Shown one piece after another: positions 21,517 through 25,781 of a DNA stretch of 25,781 bases. Below the pieces are notes generated by a model. That model did no database searches. It was not told where the DNA came from and saw only the letters and a list, made by a program, of their open reading frames with translations. The stretch's first letter is position 1; every line of letters starts with the position of its first letter. Where the stretch lies: NCBI GenBank assembly GCA_964638155.1, contig CAZWYI010000029.1:1-25781 (forward strand), written 5' to 3'. Origin of the DNA: CAYZTD01 sp964638155. GTDB lineage: Archaea > Thermoplasmatota > E2 > DHVEG-1. Both the position numbers and the translations under genes were made by a program.

Positions 21517-22341
21517 ATGAAGGGTAAGGCAACGTGTCCTAATTGTAATAATAAATTCATTGTGGATATTCCCACAAGTGGCACCAAAAAACTAGTTGTT
21601 TGCCCTAGATGTGAACATAAATTTAATATTAAAGCTAAATGTGAAACTAAAGGCTCTGAAGTTGAATGCACATGGGAAGAACATGGCGAACCAAGAAAAA
21701 CTGTTTTATCATCAATTAAACCTAAAACAAATAGGCCTATGATTGCTGCAATAATCCTTGTATGTGTTTTTGCAATTGGTATTAATACAGCTGTTTTTTC
21801 TGAAACTTTTGTTGAATCATCTATGGATGTAGCATCTCAAGTAGGTTTAACTGGTACTGTTGAGTTTGAGATTGTAAATGAAAATGGTGAACCAGTAAAC
21901 AATACTACGGTTAGTATAAATAGTGTAATAATTAATAGAGATAATACTACGATCTATAAAAAAGAAAATATTGAGCCTGGGATTCAAGAAGTAGTAATTT
22001 CAAAAGATGATTATACCAAAAAATCAGAAGTTCTTGTAACACCATTTATTACATCAAAGACGACTTTTAGGATAAATAGTAGCTCAAATGATGTAAAAAA
22101 AACAGAGTTTAATTCCTTTGGATGCTCGATAATTATTATTATTTTTTCTGTGTTTTCAATTTTCTCTGTTATAACTTGTCTTAAAAGAGAACACTTGGAT
22201 GTTGCAATAGCCGGTTCTTTTCTTGCAATTTTTTCTTTTGGTTTCTTCTTTATAGGTTCAATTCTAAGCATTGTTGCTTTTGTAATTATTCTACTTTCTA
22301 GAGAGGAATTTAAAAATGGAGATAAGGGAAAAATATTCTAA
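21517..22341 (+). CDS. Zinc-ribbon membrane protein with an extracellular Ig-like domain
   Basis: A 274-residue protein of unknown function. The N-terminus has C-P-N-C and C-P-R-C (about 7-10, 29-32), an MJ0042-type zinc ribbon in the cytosol. A helix at about 74-94 is followed by a beta-rich domain (V-E-F-E-I-V-N-E-N-G-E-P-V-N-N-T-T-V) of the PEGA/carboxypeptidase-regulatory type, with sequons suggesting an outside location. Two or more C-terminal helices follow (about 203-262). ATG 21517 is 5 nt after AGGTGA; the GTG inside that signal opens a frame three codons earlier. The next gene starts inside its last codons (26-nt overlap), so they form an operon. Confidence 0.75.
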   Translation: MKGKATCPNCNNKFIVDIPTSGTKKLVVCPRCEHKFNIKAKCETKGSEVECTWEEHGEPRKTVLSSIKPKTNRPMIAAIILVCVFAIGINTAVFSETFVESSMDVASQVGLTGTVEFEIVNENGEPVNNTTVSINSVIINRDNTTIYKKENIEPGIQEVVISKDDYTKKSEVLVTPFITSKTTFRINSSSNDVKKTEFNSFGCSIIIIIFSVFSIFSVITCLKREHLDVAIAGSFLAIFSFGFFFIGSILSIVAFVIILLSREEFKNGDKGKIF

Positions 22342-22885
22342 AGTTTTTTTCATTATATTAGTAATATTCTCCATTAGTTTGATTTGGAGTATGTTACAGT
22401 TTTTAGCCCCCATTGCTTTGTCATCTAATAGTGTAGAAAAGCTTGATGGGGTAGTTGGATTTGTTGATAATCAAGATGAAATAGATGAAATGAGTTTTCC
22501 ATGGAATTCTGTTTATAAAGCGGGTGATAAATTATGTCATCAGTTGTCATCTAGATCTTTTTTTATTAATGGAAATCAAATGCCTTTTTGTGCAAGATGT
22601 AGTGCTATTTGGATTGGTCTTACTATTAGTGTTGCTTTTATGCTTTTTTATAGAATTAAACTTGATGAAAAATTCCTTTTCATACTGATTTTAGGAATAA
22701 TTCCTATCGCGATAGATGGTTTAGGACAGTTATTTAGCCTATGGGAGAGTAGTAACCTAGTGAGAGTTCTAACTGGTGGATTAATTGGAGTAATATCTGG
22801 TATAGCAATAGGTCTTATTATTGATGAAATATCTTTAATTCTAAAGGATAAAAAGAAAAAACAATATAAAAAATCCAATAAATAA
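22316..22885 (+). CDS. DUF2085 family membrane protein
   Basis: A 189-residue protein with about four transmembrane segments. The family mark is L-C-H-Q-L-S-S-R-S-F-F-I-N-G-N-Q-M-P-F, then C-A-R-C-S-A-I-W-I-G: a conserved C-H and C-x-R-C-x-G/A-I, perhaps a metal or redox site. The C-terminal G-G-L-I-G-V-I-S-G-I-A-I-G-L helix is typical. The function of DUF2085 is not established. It overlaps the upstream zinc-ribbon gene by 26 nt, with AGAGG as Shine-Dalgarno. Confidence 0.83.
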   Translation: MEIREKYSKVFFIILVIFSISLIWSMLQFLAPIALSSNSVEKLDGVVGFVDNQDEIDEMSFPWNSVYKAGDKLCHQLSSRSFFINGNQMPFCARCSAIWIGLTISVAFMLFYRIKLDEKFLFILILGIIPIAIDGLGQLFSLWESSNLVRVLTGGLIGVISGIAIGLIIDEISLILKDKKKKQYKKSNK

Positions 22886-22961
22886 ACCATATTTGTAAAT
22901 ATTTAACAAATTATATATTGAAGTAATTAATTCTTGTGATAAATTTGAGAGGTGAAAAAGT

Positions 22962-23390
22962 TTGAATATAACTAAAAAATCTACAATTTTAATGATGGTC
23001 GGAATCTTATTTTTAACGGCTATCACAGTAATTGCCGGGGCATATTATGATATGCCTACAGGAAGTGATGCAGCATTTCTAGGCCTAAGTACAATGTGCT
23101 GTATAGCCTTTGCAATACCTGCTATAATAGGGCTTCTTATTGCAATATGGGTTTACAAAGATGCAGAGAAAAGAGGGAAAAGTGGAATATTATGGCTATT
23201 AATCGTATGGATTACTTTCCCAATTGGATTGATTATATGGCTAGTTGTACGCCCTCCAATCGGTGGAGAAAAACAAGCTTCAACAGCAGCAAACGAGAGA
23301 AAATGTCCATCTTGCGGACGTCCTATACCAATGGATGCCCAGGTATGCCCTTATTGCGGTAAAGATTTTAGGCCACCAGGACAACAATAA
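22962..23390 (+). CDS. Membrane protein with C-terminal zinc ribbon
   Basis: A 142-residue protein: three hydrophobic segments (about 8-28, 41-67, 76-97) and then C-P-S-C-G-R-P-I-P-M-D-A-Q-V-C-P-Y-C-G-K, a double C-x2-C zinc ribbon. The segment W-V-Y-K-D-A-E-K-R-G-K-S-G-I-L-W is found in many archaeal and bacterial small membrane proteins with Y-K-D-A-x-x-R-G. TTG 22962 follows GAGGTGA by 6 nt. No function is known. A T-tract follows the gene. Confidence 0.78.
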   Translation: MNITKKSTILMMVGILFLTAITVIAGAYYDMPTGSDAAFLGLSTMCCIAFAIPAIIGLLIAIWVYKDAEKRGKSGILWLLIVWITFPIGLIIWLVVRPPIGGEKQASTAANERKCPSCGRPIPMDAQVCPYCGKDFRPPGQQ

Positions 23391-23396
23391 ACCAAA

Positions 23397-23417
23397 CTTT
23401 TTTCTTTTTTTTTTAAT
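23397..23417 (+). terminator. Oligo-T transcription terminator
   Basis: A run of thymines (TTTTTTC then ten T) begins 7 nt after the stop of the zinc-ribbon membrane protein. Archaeal RNA polymerase terminates at such T-tracts without a hairpin. Confidence 0.5.
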
Positions 23418-23471
23418 CTATAATTGTTAATAATAAGATTATTGATATAAACCTGTTTAAGGTGATGAGAA

Positions 23472-24287
23472 ATGGATTGTAAGACTCAAAAAGGGTTATT
23501 ATTTGTAATTATTGGCTTAATTATTACAACAATTTATGGTGTTTTATTATCGATTAGTAGTTTTGTTACAGAAGGATTTAATGCTACAATAATTAGAAGC
23601 ATCCTTGGAATTATTTCATTTATTGGTTCTATAATTGTAATAATAGGAGCTATCCTATTTCTTTTAGGAAGAAAAGAATTTGGTGAAATACATCAAAAAA
23701 ATGTAACCAGAGCAGCTATCGTTTTTCTTATAAATATGATAGTGGTAATCATTTTGGTTGTAATAATGTCATTTATGGTCTATTCAGCAATATCAACTTC
23801 TTCAATAGAGGGGATTTTTGGATCAGTAACTCCGTTTATTATAATTACAACAATTATAACTGCATTTCTAGGTGGTTTAATGTATTATTTTTCACTTATA
23901 GAACTGCAGGATGAGAAAGGTAAAATCATTTTATTTACTGCAATATTTGTTTCTATTGCAATTTCAATTGTATTATCATTTTATATTACAGGAATGCTTG
24001 GTGAAATTTTTGGTTCAATTTCAACTAATAATATCAGCAATTATTCATCATTTGCACTAACTCAAAATCTTGGAAAAATTAGTGTTATTGGAGTAATACC
24101 CAATCTCCTATTTATTTATGCATTATACATACCATATAAGCGTATAAAAGAGGGTGAACTTGTCCCTCAAATTTGGTCAAGTGAAACTCAACATATTCCA
24201 AATAGAATATGCCCAAATTGTAATAAAAATATTCCATTTGATGCAAATATTTGTCCCTATTGCGGTAAAAGATTCGAGAACTTATAA
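23472..24287 (+). CDS. Multi-spanning membrane protein with C-terminal zinc ribbon
   Basis: A 271-residue protein with about six hydrophobic segments between residues 8 and 225. A short loop and R-I-C-P-N-C-N-K-N-I-P-F-D-A-N-I-C-P-Y-C, a double C-x2-C zinc ribbon like that of the gene upstream, follow. The helices contain G-R-K-E-F-G, reminiscent of the DUF996-type family of archaeal membrane proteins. GGTGA lies 6 nt before the ATG. It is convergent with the next gene (8 bp between stops). Function unknown; a sensing or scaffold role is only a guess. Confidence 0.75.
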   Translation: MDCKTQKGLLFVIIGLIITTIYGVLLSISSFVTEGFNATIIRSILGIISFIGSIIVIIGAILFLLGRKEFGEIHQKNVTRAAIVFLINMIVVIILVVIMSFMVYSAISTSSIEGIFGSVTPFIIITTIITAFLGGLMYYFSLIELQDEKGKIILFTAIFVSIAISIVLSFYITGMLGEIFGSISTNNISNYSSFALTQNLGKISVIGVIPNLLFIYALYIPYKRIKEGELVPQIWSSETQHIPNRICPNCNKNIPFDANICPYCGKRFENL

Positions 24288-24295
24288 TTAAAAAA

Positions 24296-24730
24296 TTATT
24301 TAAATTCTTCCTTTGATATATAGATTAAAATAATTGCCACGATACATAATATCCCTGGTATTATTATAGGTAGAAATGTTGCAAGCCCAATTATTGCACA
24401 GGCAAGTGAAACTCCCCACAATTTTTTATTAATGGTAAGGATTCCACCTAAAACTGGAAAAATAGATATAATCATTCCAATTGTGGCACAAACTGTTAAA
24501 ACACTTCTAACTGATTCAACTGTAATACTTGGATTTATTTCTTGAAACTGATTCATATCAATAATCTGTTCTAACATTTGGATGTCAGTTGCAAATATTG
24601 AAGCCCATGATAATATAGATAGCAATCCCGCTATTATTAACAAAATCCCTGCGATTATAATTTTGGGATCATTAACTTTATTTTCATCCTCAAGCCTATT
24701 AAATTCTAAATTTTGATCATCTTCTTTAAT
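24296..24730 (-). CDS. Small DUF4064-like membrane protein with apparent ATT start
   Basis: A 144-residue protein. It opens with an acidic cytosolic segment I-K-E-D-D-Q-N-L-E-F-N-R-L-E-D-E-N-K-V, then helices starting K-I-I-I-A-G-I-L-L-I-I-A-G-L-L-S-I-L, a middle pair (about 78-120) and a final helix ending I-S-K-E-E-F-K. This layout fits the DUF4064-type four-helix proteins. No ATG, GTG or TTG stands before TTG 24643, which would cut into the first helix. ATT 24730 lies 6 nt after GAGGT, and an in-frame TGA lies further up. It follows the PrsW-like gene by 19 bp, so an operon is likely. Membrane nature is clear; the start is inferred. Confidence 0.68.
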   Translation of the reverse strand: MKEDDQNLEFNRLEDENKVNDPKIIIAGILLIIAGLLSILSWASIFATDIQMLEQIIDMNQFQEINPSITVESVRSVLTVCATIGMIISIFPVLGGILTINKKLWGVSLACAIIGLATFLPIIIPGILCIVAIILIYISKEEFK

Positions 24731-24749
24731 ATTAATACCTCAACTTGAA

Positions 24750-25421
24750 TTAAGAGTTTGATCTTTTTCTTTTTTTGATCTTTGGAAGAATTTTTCTTGT
24801 TACATATAAGAAAATAATTAGGCCATATATTATAGATAATGCTACAAAACTTGCTTGAATATATATATTTGAAACATCTGAAATAAAAGTCAAAATAACA
24901 AAGAAACTTAGAGGTATTTCAAGTATTATAGAAATTAACAATTTTTTGAATAATTTTCCAGAAAAAACTCCAAAACCAATATAGGCACCTGTTGCCCCAT
25001 GGAATAAAATTAATCCCATTGTTCCTAAGGCAATAAGAGAAATAATAAATGTATTATCTGGAATCTCTTGGCTTTTTGATGCTGCTAACATCATAAAAGG
25101 AGTAAAAGATGACCCAAATCCAAGGCCCATTGCTAAACCATAGATCGGTGTTTCTTTTTTACCTTGGAAACGTCTAAGATTTAGAATTATTGTTTTAATA
25201 AGTTGATCAAAGAATGCAAGTAGAATAAGTGAAATTATAGAAATGGCATAAAAATAGAACTGTACAAATGCTGCAATAAATCCTAGGATTATACCAGTAA
25301 TAAAAATAATAAAAATTGTTTTATCTTTATAGTATTTTTCATAACCACTTAAACTTAAATATAAAAAGAATAAAGCAGGTATAATGCCTAGAAATAAACT
25401 TGCTTGAGGTAAAACACTCAT
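24750..25421 (-). CDS. PrsW-like polytopic membrane protein lacking the catalytic glutamates
   Basis: A 223-residue protein with about seven hydrophobic segments. P-I-Y-G-L-A-M-G-L-G-F-G-S-S-F-T-P-F resembles the Y-G-x-x-x-G-L-G-F motif of PrsW intramembrane proteases, but where PrsW has E-E-x-x-K it has F-F-D-Q-L-I-K. The paired glutamates are therefore missing and it is probably not an active protease of that type. The tail is basic (K-K-R-K-R-S-N-S). GGGAG lies upstream of the ATG. It is first of two minus-strand genes. Homology to PrsW is tentative. Confidence 0.65.
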   Translation of the reverse strand: MSVLPQASLFLGIIPALFFLYLSLSGYEKYYKDKTIFIIFITGIILGFIAAFVQFYFYAISIISLILLAFFDQLIKTIILNLRRFQGKKETPIYGLAMGLGFGSSFTPFMMLAASKSQEIPDNTFIISLIALGTMGLILFHGATGAYIGFGVFSGKLFKKLLISIILEIPLSFFVILTFISDVSNIYIQASFVALSIIYGLIIFLYVTRKILPKIKKRKRSNS

Positions 25422-25535
25422 TTGTATTCTCCCATGAATATCAAAGAGTATATTAAAAATTATGGGGCTATTAATAACCCAATATTATTCTAAATTTCCT
25501 AAAAATAACAAAATTTAAAAAAAGAATAAAATTTC

Positions 25536-25599
25536 TGTTATAATAATAACAAAATTAGCCAAAAGATAAAAATTCAACCATTTTGTTATAATAATAACA
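25536..25599. promoter_or_regulatory. Pair of identical operator-like inverted repeats
   Basis: TGTTATAATAATAACA occurs at 25536-25551 and again at 25584-25599, 48 bp apart, each with inverted-repeat arms TGTTAT and ATAACA around AATA. They lie in the gap between the divergent gene ending here at 25421 and the small ORF at 25677, upstream of a TATA-like AATATATATAAC (25631-25642). It is a likely binding site for a regulator controlling one or both genes. Confidence 0.6.
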
Positions 25600-25676
25600 A
25601 TTAAGATATTTTTTGTTTATATTTTTACGTAATATATATAACATCATACTTTTGATCTAATACTAAGGAGAGTTGT

Positions 25677-25769
25677 ATGGTAAAGAGAAACACAAAAAAA
25701 TACATATTTGTTATATTTACCGGTCTTATAGGCATTGGGACAAAATTAGTTGTCATTCTTTTAAGATGA
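25677..25769 (+). CDS. Short single-helix membrane peptide
   Basis: A 30-residue frame: M-V-K-R-N-T-K-K-Y-I-F-V-I-F-T-G-L-I-G-I and then G-T-K-L-V-V-I-L-L-R, stop. It has a basic N-terminus and one hydrophobic stretch, so the N-terminus should stay in the cytosol. A strong AAGGAGAG Shine-Dalgarno 5 nt before the ATG and a TATA box about 40 bp upstream argue that it is translated. It may instead be the beginning of a longer gene broken by TGA, since the window ends 12 nt later. No family recognised. Confidence 0.5.
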   Translation: MVKRNTKKYIFVIFTGLIGIGTKLVVILLR

Positions 25770-25781
25770 TGACATAAGCTC

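Noticed and set aside
22841..23026. Short minus-strand frame across the DUF2085 3' end
   Set aside because: Hydrophobic AT-rich shadow without a Shine-Dalgarno or recognisable motif.

Overview
The window is A+T-rich archaeal DNA, probably from an uncultivated euryarchaeal or Thermoplasmatota-like lineage; the exact lineage cannot be fixed by eye. Archaeal markers are a proteasome alpha subunit, SBDS, the exosome trio Rrp4/Rrp41/Rrp42, ribosomal proteins L37Ae and L40e, RNA polymerase subunit P, the KEOPS subunit Pcc1, an archaellin, an archaeal-type prolyl-tRNA synthetase, and TATA-box promoters with leaderless or GGTGA-type starts.

Left part (1-6038): an accessory region of toxin-antitoxin-like and regulatory modules. 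After a truncated gene at the edge comes an operon of a ribbon-helix-helix protein, a PIN-GNAT-PUA fusion and an ASCH-domain protein. Then follow a Fic protein, an MNT/HEPN pair (HEPN frameshifted), a RelB/RelE pair, and a winged-helix regulator divergent from a small gene broken by TGA. Five copies of a 53-bp element, all in one orientation and aligning without gaps, separate these modules. The result resembles a gene-cassette array that stops at the 3' end of tgt.

Middle (6039-10057): a bacterial-type tRNA-guanine transglycosylase, divergent from a YhhQ-type 7-deazaguanine/queuosine precursor transporter, with queE nearby. A half-size TMEM165/GDT1-family membrane protein and an archaellin gene lie between.

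Core operon (10196-14549): psmA, SBDS, rrp4, rrp41, rrp42, rpl37ae, rpoP and pcc1 are tightly packed on one strand. They link protein and RNA turnover, ribosome maturation, transcription and t6A synthesis. It converges on purA, whose active-site loop is interrupted by a 404-residue intein with a LAGLIDADG endonuclease domain.

Right part (17133-25781): a site-2 protease, a small conserved protein, a TrmJ-like tRNA methyltransferase, a two-helix membrane protein, proS and rpl40e. After these come membrane proteins, three of which carry zinc ribbons, and a short membrane peptide behind a pair of operator-like repeats.

A genome-level oddity is that five genes (start positions 82, 557, 8018, 19290, 24730) have no ATG, GTG or TTG where homology or a Shine-Dalgarno sequence puts the start. 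ATA or ATT stands there instead. Either this archaeon initiates on AUA/AUU fairly often, or the sequence has several start-codon or indel lesions.
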